A stretch of 43,370 nt of DNA, from the NCBI GenBank assembly GCA_021793295.1, contig JAJYTA010000014.1, positions 1-43,370 of the forward strand, in the 5' to 3' direction. The notes beneath the pieces are model-generated. The model ran no database searches, had not been told where the DNA came from, and worked only from the letters and a program-made list of their open reading frames with translations. Numbering within the stretch: the stretch's first letter is position 1; the number at the start of each line of letters is the position of its first letter. Made by a program: the position numbers and the translations under genes. The stretch comes from Actinomycetes bacterium. GTDB taxonomy: Bacteria > Actinomycetota > Actinomycetes > Jiangellales > Jiangellaceae. Of this stretch, positions 10,423-18,836 are shown piece after piece.

Positions 10423-11709
10423 TCATGCCGCCGGAGCCAGGCGGGTCATCGCGTTGATGACGCGGTCGTAGACGTCACCGTCGCGGTGGTCGGTCAGGTT
10501 GGCCAGCAGTTTCAGCGTGAACTTCATCAGCCAGGGACGGGGCAGTCCGTGGTTGGTGGCGATTCTCATGATGCGGGGGTCACCGATCAATCTGACGAAG
10601 ATGCGGCCCAAGGTGAAGTAGCCGCCGTGCTCATGCTTCAGCGCTGCAGGATAGCCCTGCAGCACTCGCTCCCGACCGGCGGCATCGCGCGACAGCGCGT
10701 CGGCGGCCATGTTCGCGGCCAGATTCGCCGCTTCCATGGCGTAATCGATGCCTTCACCGTTGAACGGATTCACCATCCCCCCGGCGTCTCCGACCAGGAG
10801 CAGCCCCCGACTGTAGTGAGGCTGGCGGTTGAAACCCATCGGCAAGGCTGCGCTGCGGATGGCACCGACCCGGTTCTCCTCGGTGAATCCCCATTCCGGC
10901 GGCGTCTGGGCCGCCCAGCGGCGCAGCATGTCCCGGTAGTCGACCCGCCCGAACGCCTTGGACGTGTTGGTGATGCCCAGGCCGACGTTGCTGGTGCCGT
11001 TGCCGGTTCCGAAGATCCAGCCGTAACCGGGCAGCAGATCACGACCGCCGCGGGAGTTCTCGGCCCACAGCTCCAGCCAGGACTCCATCCAGTCGTCGTC
11101 GTGGCGGGGGCTGGTGTAGTAGGCGCGGACGGCCACGGCCATCGGCCGGTCCTCGCGCTTGTGGATGCCCATGGCCGTCGACAGCCGCGACGACGTGCCG
11201 TCGGCGGCTACGACCAGCGGCGCACGATACGTCCGGGTCTCACCGGTCGGTCGGCCCCGCTCGTCGAGTTGCTTGGTCGTGACCCCCGTGATCCGTCCGG
11301 TGGCGTCGTCGATCACAGGCCCGGTGACGTTGGTGCGCTCGAACAACCGCGCCCCGGCGCCGACGGCGTGCTGGGCGAGAAGGTGGTCGAAGTCGGCGCG
11401 GGTACGGACCAGCCCGTAGTCGGGGTAGCTGGCCAGATCAGGCCAGGGCAGGTGCAGCCGCATGCCGCCGCCGATGATGCGCAGCCCCTTGTTGCGACTC
11501 CAGCCCGGGGCGCTGGTGTCGATACCCATCCGGACGAGCTGCCGCACGGCTCGCGGCGTCAACCCGTCACCGCAGATCTTGTCGCGGGGGAACGACGCCT
11601 TCTCCAGCAGCAGCACGTCGAGCCCGGCTCGTGCCAGGTAGAACGCCGTAGTGGAACCGGCCGGCCCGGCTCCGACGACGATCACGTCCGCTGTGCCGTT
11701 CACAGGCAT
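10423..11709 (-). CDS. menJ: Geranylgeranyl reductase family FAD oxidoreductase, probable menaquinone reductase MenJ
   Basis: FAD-dependent reductase of the geranylgeranyl reductase family. In mycobacteria the member MenJ saturates the beta-isoprene unit of menaquinone-9. It is 428 residues from ATG 11709. An N-terminal Rossmann motif (VIVVGAGPAG, residues 9-18), the KICGDGLTPRAVRQL segment and the second FAD motif LLVGDAGGMVNPFNGEGI are visible. It is the first gene of the nuo operon, 91 bp ahead of nuoA, which links quinone tail modification to the quinone-reducing complex. Substrate is inferred from family and context; other prenyl-lipid reductases share the fold. GTG 11703 is an alternative start. 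Confidence 0.85.
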   Translation of the reverse strand: MPVNGTADVIVVGAGPAGSTTAFYLARAGLDVLLLEKASFPRDKICGDGLTPRAVRQLVRMGIDTSAPGWSRNKGLRIIGGGMRLHLPWPDLASYPDYGLVRTRADFDHLLAQHAVGAGARLFERTNVTGPVIDDATGRITGVTTKQLDERGRPTGETRTYRAPLVVAADGTSSRLSTAMGIHKREDRPMAVAVRAYYTSPRHDDDWMESWLELWAENSRGGRDLLPGYGWIFGTGNGTSNVGLGITNTSKAFGRVDYRDMLRRWAAQTPPEWGFTEENRVGAIRSAALPMGFNRQPHYSRGLLLVGDAGGMVNPFNGEGIDYAMEAANLAANMAADALSRDAAGRERVLQGYPAALKHEHGGYFTLGRIFVRLIGDPRIMRIATNHGLPRPWLMKFTLKLLANLTDHRDGDVYDRVINAMTRLAPAA

Positions 11710-11729
11710 CGCTCGCGCTCGCCGTTCAT
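11700..11729 (-). CDS. Candidate 9-aa upstream ORF ahead of menJ
   Basis: ATG 11729 lies 9 nt after AAGGA and encodes MNGERERCL, ending in TGA that overlaps the in-frame menJ GTG 11703 as GTGA. The annotated menJ ATG 11709 lies inside it in another frame. The geometry repeats that seen at nuoA. Such a short frame can arise by chance. Confidence 0.25.
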   Translation of the reverse strand: MNGERERCL

Positions 11730-11795
11730 CGCAGGTGTTCCTTGGAAACGTGGGTATGGGCCATGGGTCACTGCATATCGGTCACTCTGTGAGTG

Positions 11796-11825
11796 GTGAG
11801 TTCGTGAATCTATTCACTAACTCAC
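11796..11825. promoter_or_regulatory. Rex-like redox operator and probable menJ-nuo promoter
   Basis: The core GTGAATCTATTCAC (11804-11817) matches the Rex operator core GTGAA-N4-TTCAC. Flanking arms GTGAGTT (11796-11802) and AACTCAC (11819-11825) extend it to a 30-bp inverted repeat with one mismatched base pair. It lies 87-116 bp upstream of menJ. On the minus strand a -10-like TAGATT falls inside the palindrome, with TTGGGT 18 bp upstream, so binding would block RNA polymerase. In Streptomyces, Rex senses NADH/NAD+ and is reported to control respiratory genes including nuo. No rex gene is in this window. Confidence 0.7.
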
Positions 11826-11827
11826 AC

Positions 11828-11877
11828 TCGACCCAAGTGTATGGGTAACCCTCAAGGGTCGACGACCGGGGGCCGGT
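11828..11877. terminator. Clustered inverted repeats downstream of menG
   Basis: TCGACCC (11828-11834) pairs with GGGTCGA (11856-11862) around an inner GGGTaACCC (11843-11851), and next to it ACCGG-GGG-CCGGT (11865-11877) forms a short stem. These lie 75-124 nt beyond the menG stop and just upstream of the putative menJ promoter. They could end menG transcription or bind a regulator; there is no T-tract. Confidence 0.4.
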
Positions 11878-11951
11878 GCACTGACCAGGGGATTTAGTCA
11901 CCGCGAGCGTTGCGAAATTCGACTCGTGCAGGTGCGCCCGGCACTACCGCG

Positions 11952-12656
11952 TCAACGTGCCCATTCCGGACGTACGGCGTGATGCAGCGCGACCACGCCA
12001 CCGCTGAGATCTCGCCAGCGCACAGCCGCCCACCCGGCGCCGGCCAACCGGGCGGCCAGGCCGCGCTGGTCGGGCCAGGCCCGGATCGACTCGGCCAGGT
12101 ACACGTAGGCCTCCGGACTGCTCGACACCGCGCGAGCCACCGACGGCAGCGCCCGCATGAGGTACTCGACGTAGACGGTGCGAAACGGTGCCCAGACCGG
12201 GTGGCTGAACTCGCACACCACCACGCGCCCGCCGCGCTTGGTGACCCGCAGCAGCTCACCGAGCGCCCGGTCGACCTCGGCGACGTTACGAAGCCCGAAG
12301 GACATCGTCACCGCGTCGAACGTCTCGTCGGCGAACGGCAGGCGCAGGGCGTCACCGGCGATGAACGGCACGTGCGGACGCTGGCGCCGCCCGGCGCTGA
12401 GCATGCCCACGGACAGGTCGCAGGCCACCACCTGCGCCCCGGCGTCGAGGAACGGCTCGCTCGACGTACCCGTCCCCGCGGCCAGATCGAGGATCCGCTC
12501 GCCGGGTCGAGGCGCCACAGCGCGGGTGACCGCTCGACGCCACAGCCGGTCCTGCCCGAGCGAGAGCACATCGTTCGTGAGGTCGTAACGCTCGGCGACG
12601 GCGTCGAACATCGCCGCGATCTCCTGCGGTTTCTTGTCCAGCGAGGCGCGAGTCAC
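11952..12656 (-). CDS. menG: Demethylmenaquinone methyltransferase
   Basis: SAM-dependent C-methyltransferase (UbiE/MenG family) catalysing the last step of menaquinone synthesis. I choose GTG 12656 ([15 protein letters not shown]), 234 residues, which matches the MTRASLDK start of actinobacterial MenG; ATG 12662 is 6 bp upstream. Motif [15 protein letters not shown] near residue 60, the FGLRNV motif and VVVCEFSHP are characteristic. A -10-like TAGGCT (12670-12665) ends 8 nt before the GTG, which would make a leaderless mRNA. It is divergent from menF. Confidence 0.93.
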   Translation of the reverse strand: MTRASLDKKPQEIAAMFDAVAERYDLTNDVLSLGQDRLWRRAVTRAVAPRPGERILDLAAGTGTSSEPFLDAGAQVVACDLSVGMLSAGRRQRPHVPFIAGDALRLPFADETFDAVTMSFGLRNVAEVDRALGELLRVTKRGGRVVVCEFSHPVWAPFRTVYVEYLMRALPSVARAVSSSPEAYVYLAESIRAWPDQRGLAARLAGAGWAAVRWRDLSGGVVALHHAVRPEWAR

Positions 12657-12715
12657 AGCCATCAAGCCTAGACCTGAGCTGCCGGCCGGCTCGGCCCGCC
12701 GTACGCTTGGCAGCT
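12657..12715. promoter_or_regulatory. Divergent menG/menF promoter region, probably leaderless
   Basis: Only 59 bp separate the two GTG starts. TAGGCT (minus, 12670-12665) and TACGCT (plus, 12702-12707) are -10-like hexamers, each ending exactly 8 nt before its GTG, the geometry of leaderless actinobacterial transcripts. No convincing -35 is visible on either strand. The symmetry suggests joint control of an early and the final menaquinone step. Confidence 0.5.
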
Positions 12716-13969
12716 GTGACGACATTGCCCGCGAGCGCGCCGTTGGTCGTTCGTACCATGGAGATCGGCGACCCCGGGCCGCTGCTCCACCTGCTGCCCG
12801 AACACACGCCGATGTCGTGGACCAGGCATGGCGAAGGGCTGGCCGGCTGGGGTGAGGCGGCGCGCTTCGACGCCGTCGGCCCGAATCGGTTCGCCGCCGC
12901 CGAGCACTGGTGGCAGCGGATGGTCTCCACTGCGGTCGTGCGCGACGAGGTCGGCCTACCCGGGTGCGGTCCGGTCGCCTTCGGTTCGTTCGCCTTCCAC
13001 GACCATCCCGGCCGATCCGCACTGGTGCTGCCCGAGACCGTCGTGGGTCACCGCAACGGCCGCTGGTGGGTCACCACGGTCAGCGTGTCGGGCAACCTGC
13101 CGGGTGTTCCGGACATCGAGCCGATGCCGGCCCCGCGGCGACCGGAGTCCGTGGCCTTCGCCGACGGGTCGCACAGCGGCGCGGCGTGGGAGAAGATCGT
13201 CGCCGAGGCAGTGCGGCGCATCAACGCCGGCGACCTCGAGAAGGTGGTCCTGGCCCGCGACCTGATCGCCGAATGCGCCGACCACGTCGATGTACGCTGG
13301 CCGGTGCAGCGGCTGGCCGAGCGCTACCCGCGGTGCTGGACGTTCTGCGTCGACGGACTGATCGGGGCCACCCCCGAACTGCTGGTGCGCCGCGAACGCG
13401 GCCTGGTCACCTCGCGGGTGCTCGCGGGGACCATCCGCCGCAGTGGTGACGACACCCACGACCTCGCGCTTGCCGCCTCGCTGGCGCGCTCCAGCAAGGA
13501 CCTCGAGGAGCACGAGTACGCCGTGCGCTCGGTGGCAGAGGCGCTGAACCCGCACTGCTCCAGCATGAACGTCCCCGAGGCGCCGTTCGTCCTGCATCTG
13601 CCCAACGTGATGCATCTGGCCACCGACCTGGCCGGAGTCGCCTCCGACGGGTCGTCGTCGCTCGGCCTGGCCGCCGCGCTGCATCCGTCGGCTGCGGTCG
13701 GCGGCACGCCCACGGACGTCGCCTGCGCGCTCATCCGCGAGATCGAGGAGTTGGACCGCGGCCGCTACGCCGGGCCGGTCGGCTGGATCGACGCCGACGG
13801 TGACGGCGAGTGGGGCATCGCGTTGCGCTGCGCCGAAGTCGACCAGGCCAACCCCGCCCGGCTGCGGCTGTTCGCCGGCTGCGGCATCGTCGCCGGGTCG
13901 GATCCGGCCGCCGAGCTGGCCGAGAGCGTCGCCAAGCTGGTGCCGATGCGCGACGCGTTGACCATCTAG
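12716..13969 (+). CDS. menF: Isochorismate synthase
   Basis: Converts chorismate to isochorismate, the committed step to menaquinone. It is 417 residues from GTG 12716; an in-frame TTG at 12707 is possible but less likely. The C-terminal chorismate-binding domain shows [16 protein letters not shown], the LAGTIRR segment, [10 protein letters not shown] and [14 protein letters not shown] with conserved Glu/Lys positions. No partner lyase domain is attached, and the nearby menD argues for menaquinone rather than siderophore or salicylate use. It ends 8 bp before the convergent AraC gene. Confidence 0.9.
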   Translation: MTTLPASAPLVVRTMEIGDPGPLLHLLPEHTPMSWTRHGEGLAGWGEAARFDAVGPNRFAAAEHWWQRMVSTAVVRDEVGLPGCGPVAFGSFAFHDHPGRSALVLPETVVGHRNGRWWVTTVSVSGNLPGVPDIEPMPAPRRPESVAFADGSHSGAAWEKIVAEAVRRINAGDLEKVVLARDLIAECADHVDVRWPVQRLAERYPRCWTFCVDGLIGATPELLVRRERGLVTSRVLAGTIRRSGDDTHDLALAASLARSSKDLEEHEYAVRSVAEALNPHCSSMNVPEAPFVLHLPNVMHLATDLAGVASDGSSSLGLAAALHPSAAVGGTPTDVACALIREIEELDRGRYAGPVGWIDADGDGEWGIALRCAEVDQANPARLRLFAGCGIVAGSDPAAELAESVAKLVPMRDALTI

Positions 13970-13977
13970 CCAGCCGA

Positions 13978-14778
13978 TCACCGCGGCGCGGCGGCGTAGC
14001 GACCCGGCGGGACACCGAGATACCGGGTGAAATGCCGGGTCAGGTGGGCTTGGTCGTAGAAGCCGGCCCGGACGGCGACATCAGCCGGCGCCAACCCCGC
14101 CAGCAGGAGCCGCCGCGCGAGGTCGATCCGCCGCCCGGTCAGGTACATGTGCGGCGGCAACCCGAACCGCCGGGTGAAGGCTCGGACCAGGTGGGTCGGG
14201 TGGGCCGACAGCAAGCCGGCGGCGCGCTCGAGGGTGATGCCGTCGACGATGTGACTGTCGAGCACCGAGCGCATCTCATCAGCGAGCTTGCCCGGTGCCG
14301 ACCTCCCGGGCTGGCCATCAGGTTCGGCCGCGAAGCGCTGGCGGATGCGTTCCCGGACGAACGCCAATCGACTCTCGGCCGCCAACTCGTCGCCAGGCTC
14401 GGCGACCGCCCGGTGCAGCTGGTCCATCCGGTGCCGCAACTCCGGGTCGGCGAAGGTCGGCCCGTCGACGGCCTTCGCGATCACGTCGTCACCCAGCACG
14501 TCGGGTTCGAGATAGAGCACGCGCTTGCAGAACCCGGTCGACACCGCCGCGCGGCCGTCATGCGGCACGTACGGCGGCAACACCGTCACCGACGTACCCG
14601 CCGCCCCGTGGTGGCGCCGGTCGAGGTCGTACCGGATGGCGCCGTGGTCGAGGATCAGCACCGCCCAGGCATCATGCGTGTGCGGCGGATAGGCGTGCTC
14701 GGTGAAGCGGGCGTGGAACACCTCACGCACCCCGGGAACGGCCGGGGTCCACGCCGTCACGTCCGACGTCCCCGTCAT
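13978..14778 (-). CDS. AraC family transcriptional regulator
   Basis: 266 residues from ATG 14778 (MTGTSDVTAW). The N-terminal half is a cupin-type sensing domain (HAYPPHTHDAWAVLILDHG...) and the C-terminal ~100 residues are two AraC helix-turn-helix units (ITLERAAGLLSAHPTHLVRA ... APADVAVRAGFYDQAHLTRH). It is divergent from a DUF2000 gene with about 50 bp between starts, a pairing that suggests it controls that gene. TACGTT (14790-14785) ending 6 nt before the ATG would fit a leaderless transcript. The ligand is unknown. Confidence 0.9.
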   Translation of the reverse strand: MTGTSDVTAWTPAVPGVREVFHARFTEHAYPPHTHDAWAVLILDHGAIRYDLDRRHHGAAGTSVTVLPPYVPHDGRAAVSTGFCKRVLYLEPDVLGDDVIAKAVDGPTFADPELRHRMDQLHRAVAEPGDELAAESRLAFVRERIRQRFAAEPDGQPGRSAPGKLADEMRSVLDSHIVDGITLERAAGLLSAHPTHLVRAFTRRFGLPPHMYLTGRRIDLARRLLLAGLAPADVAVRAGFYDQAHLTRHFTRYLGVPPGRYAAAPR

Positions 14779-14828
14779 GTCAAAAACGTACAAGACCTCG
14801 ACCTGCTCCCGCGATGATCATGACAGCC

Positions 14829-15248
14829 ATGACCAACTCGCCACGATTCGACACCAAGATCGCCGTGGTCCTGCGCGAGGACCTCGCGACCTGGCAGCGC
14901 CTCAACGTCACGGCATTCTTGGCCAGCGGTATCGCCGCGGATGCGCAGCTGTTGGGAGCGCCGTACGCCGACGCCGACGGCACGCTCTATCAGCCGATGT
15001 TCCGCCAGCCCGTCCTCGTTTTCGAGGCCGAACGGGAATTGATCATGAAAGCCCACGCCAAGGCCGTCGAGCGCGGGTTCCGCCTCGCCGTGTTCACCGA
15101 GGAGCTGTTCACGACCGGCCACGACGAGGCGAACCGCGCGGCTGTCGCCGCCGTGCCGCGAGACAAGCTGGCGCTGGTCGGCTTCGCGGTGCACGGACCC
15201 AAGAACCCCGTGGACAAGCTGCTCAAGGGCGCCAGGATGCACCCGTGA
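14829..15248 (+). CDS. DUF2000 family protein
   Basis: 139 residues from ATG 14829; ATGs at 14814 and 14820 are alternative in-frame starts. The sequence DTKIAVVLREDLATWQRLNV, QPVLVFEA and VFTEELFTTGHDEANRAAV fits DUF2000, a small peptidyl-tRNA-hydrolase-like fold of unknown function. It has no signal peptide or membrane segment and is probably cytoplasmic. It stands divergent from an AraC regulator, as these proteins often do, and is followed by a hairpin. Confidence 0.85.
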   Translation: MTNSPRFDTKIAVVLREDLATWQRLNVTAFLASGIAADAQLLGAPYADADGTLYQPMFRQPVLVFEAERELIMKAHAKAVERGFRLAVFTEELFTTGHDEANRAAVAAVPRDKLALVGFAVHGPKNPVDKLLKGARMHP

Positions 15249-15277
15249 CGCCCTACTCTGGGGCGCGGTGTGCCGGA

Positions 15278-15297
15278 GAGCGCATCATCATGCGCTC
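15278..15297. terminator. Bidirectional hairpin between DUF2000 gene and menD
   Basis: GAGCGCAT-CATC-ATGCGCTC is a perfect 8-bp stem with a 4-nt loop, 30 bp after the DUF2000 stop and overlapping the last codons and stop of convergent menD. It has no T-tract, common for actinobacterial terminators. Confidence 0.55.
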
Positions 15298-16958
15298 AGC
15301 GCGTCGGCCACGGCCTGTCGCAGCTGCTCGTGCAGCTCACGCAGCTCGCTGCGCTCGACCCGGGCCTCGACGACACTGCGCTCGCTGATCGGTTCGGCCA
15401 GGACGTCACGCAGGTGCGCGGGGTCGGTGACCCGGACATGACCGACGCCGTACCCGGCGCACAGCGCCGCCAGATCGGCGCCGTGCGGGGTGCCGAAGAC
15501 CCGCTCGAACGTGGCGGCGTAGGCCGGTTCGCCGTGTTCGAGCAGGCTGAAGATGCCGCCGCCGTCGTCGTTCACCACGACGGCCTGCAGATCGGGGCGC
15601 TGCTCGGTCGGGCCCACCAGCAGGCCGCCGGCATCGTGCAAGAACGCGAGGTCACCGAGCAGCACGCGGGTGGGCCGGCCGGCGCCCAGGGCGATCCCCG
15701 ACGCGGTGGACAACGTGCCGTCGATGCCGGACAGCCCTCGGTTGGCCAACACCGGCGCGTCGACGGCGGCCGCGGGGCAGGCGGTGAGGTCGAGATCACG
15801 GACCGGATTCGACGATCCCACGACCAGCGCCTCATCGGGTCGCCGCGCGGCCCACACCTGCGCGGCGACCGCGAGTCCGGTCAGCGGCGCGGCCGCCAGC
15901 ACGTCGTCGATGCGTTGCTGGGCCACCGCGTCAGCCCGGCGCCACGCCGCCACCCACGCGGCGTCGCCGGGCACGTCGACCGACACCGCCGACGTGACCC
16001 GCGCCGCTCGCCGGGACGCATCCGGCCAGTCCGGCGTCCGACTGGCGATGACGACGTCCACGTCCGGCCGGTCGAGCAACGCCGACACCTGCCGCGACAG
16101 CGTGGGGCGGCCCATGACCACAGCTCGCTCGATGCGCCCGCCCAACTCGGGGTGGGCGAGCAGGAACCGGTAGGTCCCGATCGCGTGGTCGCCGAACCGG
16201 GCGCCGGACGTCGGCTCGGCCAGCAGCGGGAACCGTCCGGCCGCGGCCAGGGCCTGGGCGTCCGGGCCGGCTCCGTCGCCTGCGACGACGACGGTGCGCG
16301 GGCCGGGCTCCAGCACGTGGGCCGCTTGGGCGCGGACCTCATCGACCCGGCTCGCGCCGGCCGGAGGGGCGTCGGGCGGATCGTCGTCGGCCGTGGCAGG
16401 ACCTGGGCCGGGCACGAGCGGCTCGCGGAAGGCCAGGTTGAGGTGGACCGGCCCCGGGTCCGCGCTGCGGGCGCCGGTCGCCGCCGCGACGGCGCGAGCC
16501 AGCAGGTGACGCAGATCGGCCTCTTCGCCGTCGCGGCCATGCGGTGCGGGAACATCGGCGAAGAAGCGGACGGCGGTGCCGAACACGCGTACCTGGTCGG
16601 TCGTCTGGTTGGCGCCGGTCCCGCGCAGCTCGTGGGGCCGGTCGGCGGTCAGGACGATCAACGGGACGCCGGCGTGGGCGGCTTCGAGGACGGCCGGGTG
16701 CAGGTTGGCCACGGCGGTGCCCGACGTGGTCACGACGGCTACCGGCGCGGCGCTGCCGCGCGCCAGCCCCAGAGCGGTGAACGCTCCGGCTCGTTCGTCG
16801 ATGCGGACATGCAGCTCGATGGTTGATCGCGCGGCAGCCGCCGCGGCGGCGTAGGCCAGTGGCGCGCTGCGTGAGCCGGGCGCCAGCACCATCCGGCGCA
16901 CACCCAACCGGGCCAGTTCGCTGATGATTACCCGCGCGGCCGCCGTGGAGGGATTCAC
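15288..16958 (-). CDS. menD: 2-succinyl-5-enolpyruvyl-6-hydroxy-3-cyclohexene-1-carboxylate synthase
   Basis: Thiamine-diphosphate enzyme joining isochorismate and 2-oxoglutarate in menaquinone synthesis. It is 556 residues from GTG 16958 (VNPSTAAARVIISEL), the usual MenD length. The N-terminal PYR domain contains LAPGSRSAPLAYA and the catalytic-type Glu in DERAGAFTALGLARG; the C-terminal PP domain has GDLAFLHDAGGL ... NDDGGGIFSLLEHGE, the ThDP/Mg site. The start overlaps the stop of a CGNR regulator gene (GTGA), so the two should be cotranscribed and translationally coupled. The frame continues far upstream only as an overlap through that gene. Confidence 0.95.
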   Translation of the reverse strand: MNPSTAAARVIISELARLGVRRMVLAPGSRSAPLAYAAAAAAARSTIELHVRIDERAGAFTALGLARGSAAPVAVVTTSGTAVANLHPAVLEAAHAGVPLIVLTADRPHELRGTGANQTTDQVRVFGTAVRFFADVPAPHGRDGEEADLRHLLARAVAAATGARSADPGPVHLNLAFREPLVPGPGPATADDDPPDAPPAGASRVDEVRAQAAHVLEPGPRTVVVAGDGAGPDAQALAAAGRFPLLAEPTSGARFGDHAIGTYRFLLAHPELGGRIERAVVMGRPTLSRQVSALLDRPDVDVVIASRTPDWPDASRRAARVTSAVSVDVPGDAAWVAAWRRADAVAQQRIDDVLAAAPLTGLAVAAQVWAARRPDEALVVGSSNPVRDLDLTACPAAAVDAPVLANRGLSGIDGTLSTASGIALGAGRPTRVLLGDLAFLHDAGGLLVGPTEQRPDLQAVVVNDDGGGIFSLLEHGEPAYAATFERVFGTPHGADLAALCAGYGVGHVRVTDPAHLRDVLAEPISERSVVEARVERSELRELHEQLRQAVADALSA

Positions 16959-17518
16959 CCGGACGATTCTGCCGTGCGTGACCGCCACGCCTGCTGCTTG
17001 GCCCGGTTTCCGCAGATCTTCATGGAGCACCACTTGCCCGAGCGCGCCCGGGAGTGGTCGTAGAAGGCCCATCGGCAGGCGTCGTTGACGCACACCTTCA
17101 GCCGCGACCAGGTCTGCTCGCGCATCGCGGAGTCGACCAGCGCCAGGAGAGCTCCCAGAGCGCCGTCGACGCCGGTTGCCGAAGGGCGGGCCACCCACTC
17201 GCCGGCCGAGGTGAGCGTCAGTGTCAGTCCCGCTCGCGATGCTGCGTCGTTCAGCGTCGCCAGGGCTTGCTCGGGAATCGGGCCGGCGTCGTGGTTGGCG
17301 GCCAGCGCCGCACGTAGCGCCTCTCGCACCGCGACCGCGCGGCCCACGTCCGCGTCGTCGGGTCGGTGATCGCCTACCGCCAGCCCGGCCTCGGACAGCC
17401 ACGCGGCGAGTTCGTCGCCGGTGGTCAGGGTGTCGGTCCCGGTTTCGACGTCGAGCGTGTTGACGAAGCGCCGGACCGTCTCGAGCCGACCGGGCGCGGG
17501 TGCGCTGACTGCGGCCAT
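16955..17518 (-). CDS. CGNR zinc-finger / ABATE domain protein, probable regulator
   Basis: 187 residues from ATG 17518. The N-terminal ~130 residues are the ABATE (DUF1470) stress-sensing-like domain; the C-terminus is a CGNR zinc finger with C143, C148, C164 and C169 (CGNR at 169-172) around WAFYDHSRARSGKWC. These proteins are presumed DNA-binding transcription factors. It is the first gene ahead of menD, overlapping it by 4 bp, and divergent from an MFS transporter with a palindrome between. TATGCT (17530-17525) ends 6 nt before the ATG, suggesting a leaderless mRNA. Confidence 0.9.
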   Translation of the reverse strand: MAAVSAPAPGRLETVRRFVNTLDVETGTDTLTTGDELAAWLSEAGLAVGDHRPDDADVGRAVAVREALRAALAANHDAGPIPEQALATLNDAASRAGLTLTLTSAGEWVARPSATGVDGALGALLALVDSAMREQTWSRLKVCVNDACRWAFYDHSRARSGKWCSMKICGNRAKQQAWRSRTAESSG

Positions 17519-17524
17519 GAATCA

Positions 17525-17565
17525 AGCATAACCCTGTTGCGCCTTTGAGTGGTTAGCCCTAACCT
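17525..17565. promoter_or_regulatory. Divergent promoters with GGTTAG-CC-CTAACC operator
   Basis: A perfect 14-bp palindrome (17551-17564) lies between the CGNR gene and the MFS gene. For the plus strand, TTGCGC (17537-17542), a 17-bp spacer and TAACCT (17560-17565) form a promoter with the ATG 8 nt later, so the palindrome covers the -10. The minus-strand -10 TATGCT is at 17530-17525. The CGNR protein is a natural candidate binder, by inference only. Confidence 0.55.
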
Positions 17566-17573
17566 CTTATGAC

Positions 17574-18836
17574 ATGACAGTGGTTACGCCGGGCACGTCG
17601 ACACGAGCCTGGTCCAACCCGGACTTCCGCAGACTGTGGGCTGGATCCGCGGTGTCGTCCTTCGGCGCCGAGATCGCCGAGCTCGCGATCCCACTGCTGG
17701 CGATCGTCACGCTCGCCGCCACACCGAGCGAAGTGGGCACGCTGCGCACCGCGCAGTTCCTGCCGTTCCTGCTCGCGACGCTGCCGCTGGGCATGCTGGT
17801 CGACCGCAGCCGTCGCCTCCCGTTGATGATCGGCGCCGACGTCGGCCGGTTCGCCTTGATCATGATCATCCCGCTGGCGGTCTGGGCCGGGATCGCCCGA
17901 ATCGAGCTGCTGTACGTCGTCATGTTCGCCGCCGGGGTGTTGACCGTGCTCTACCAGGTGGCCGACTTCGCCTTCGTCCCGGACGTCGTCGCGGCGCAGC
18001 AGCTCGTGGACGCCAACGGCAAGATCGCCGCCGCACAGTCAGCGAACGAGATCGGCGGCCGCGGCTTCGGCGGGGTGCTCGTCGACACCCTGTCCGCGCC
18101 GGTCGCCGTCCTGCTCAACGCCGTCGGCTACCTCGCCTCGGCGATCTGGCTCAGCCGGATCCGCGTGACCGAGACGTCGCGCTCCGAACCGGACCGCCCC
18201 ACGTGGGCGGACATCACCGCTGGCCTGCGTGAAGCGCTGCGGCACCGGTACGTCCGCCCGCTGCTCGGCGAAGCCACGACGTTCAACTTCTTCAACGAGA
18301 TGTTCATCCTCGGGCTGATGCTGTTCCTCGCGCGCGATCTCGGGCTCAGCGCCGCCGTCATCGGTGTGGTGTTCACCGTCGGCGGTGTCGGGTCGTTCAT
18401 CGGCGCCTGGTTCGGCTCCCGGGTCACCGGCCGGTTCGGCTATGGGCGGGTGCTCGTGGCCACCTTGATCCTCGGCAACACCGCGCCGGTCCTGGTGGCA
18501 CCGGCCCGAGACGGCGGCCTCGACGTGGTGGTGCTGTTCTGCGCGATCTTCGCGGCGATGGGCCTGGGCATCGGCATCGCGAACGTGCATGCCGTCAGCG
18601 TCCGGCAGACCGCCCTGCCGGAGCAGCTGCGCGGCCGGGTCAACGCCGCCTACCGGTTGATCTCGTGGGGTGCGATACCGGTCGGCGCCACCCTCGGCGG
18701 CGTCGTCGCCGGCGCCTGGGACGCGCGCACCGCGATGATCACCGGTGCGGCGGGGATGTCGCTGGCCACGTTGTGGGTCGCGTTCTCGCCCGTCCGCCGG
18801 CTCCGGAGCATCGACGAGGTCGGCCAGCCGGCGTAG
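17574..18836 (+). CDS. MFS transporter
   Basis: 420 residues with about 12 hydrophobic helices, of the MFS_3/enterobactin-exporter-like group. LPLGMLVDRSRRLPLM in the loop after helix 2 is the MFS motif A region (G-x-L-x-D-R-x-x-R). The N-terminus TSTRAWSNPDFRRLWAGSAVSSFG is typical of actinobacterial exporters of this group. The substrate cannot be read from sequence. It is divergent from the CGNR regulator and its stop abuts the stop of the next convergent gene (18836/18837). Confidence 0.9.
   Translation: MTVVTPGTSTRAWSNPDFRRLWAGSAVSSFGAEIAELAIPLLAIVTLAATPSEVGTLRTAQFLPFLLATLPLGMLVDRSRRLPLMIGADVGRFALIMIIPLAVWAGIARIELLYVVMFAAGVLTVLYQVADFAFVPDVVAAQQLVDANGKIAAAQSANEIGGRGFGGVLVDTLSAPVAVLLNAVGYLASAIWLSRIRVTETSRSEPDRPTWADITAGLREALRHRYVRPLLGEATTFNFFNEMFILGLMLFLARDLGLSAAVIGVVFTVGGVGSFIGAWFGSRVTGRFGYGRVLVATLILGNTAPVLVAPARDGGLDVVVLFCAIFAAMGLGIGIANVHAVSVRQTALPEQLRGRVNAAYRLISWGAIPVGATLGGVVAGAWDARTAMITGAAGMSLATLWVAFSPVRRLRSIDEVGQPA

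Noticed and set aside
11952-13022. A 356-residue MenG with a long N-terminal extension
   Set aside because: The extension lies antisense to menF; the MTRASLDK start is the family norm.
15288-17525. A 745-residue frame that would fuse an N-terminal domain to MenD
   Set aside because: The upstream part reads an alternative frame through the CGNR gene; MenD starts normally at GTG 16958.
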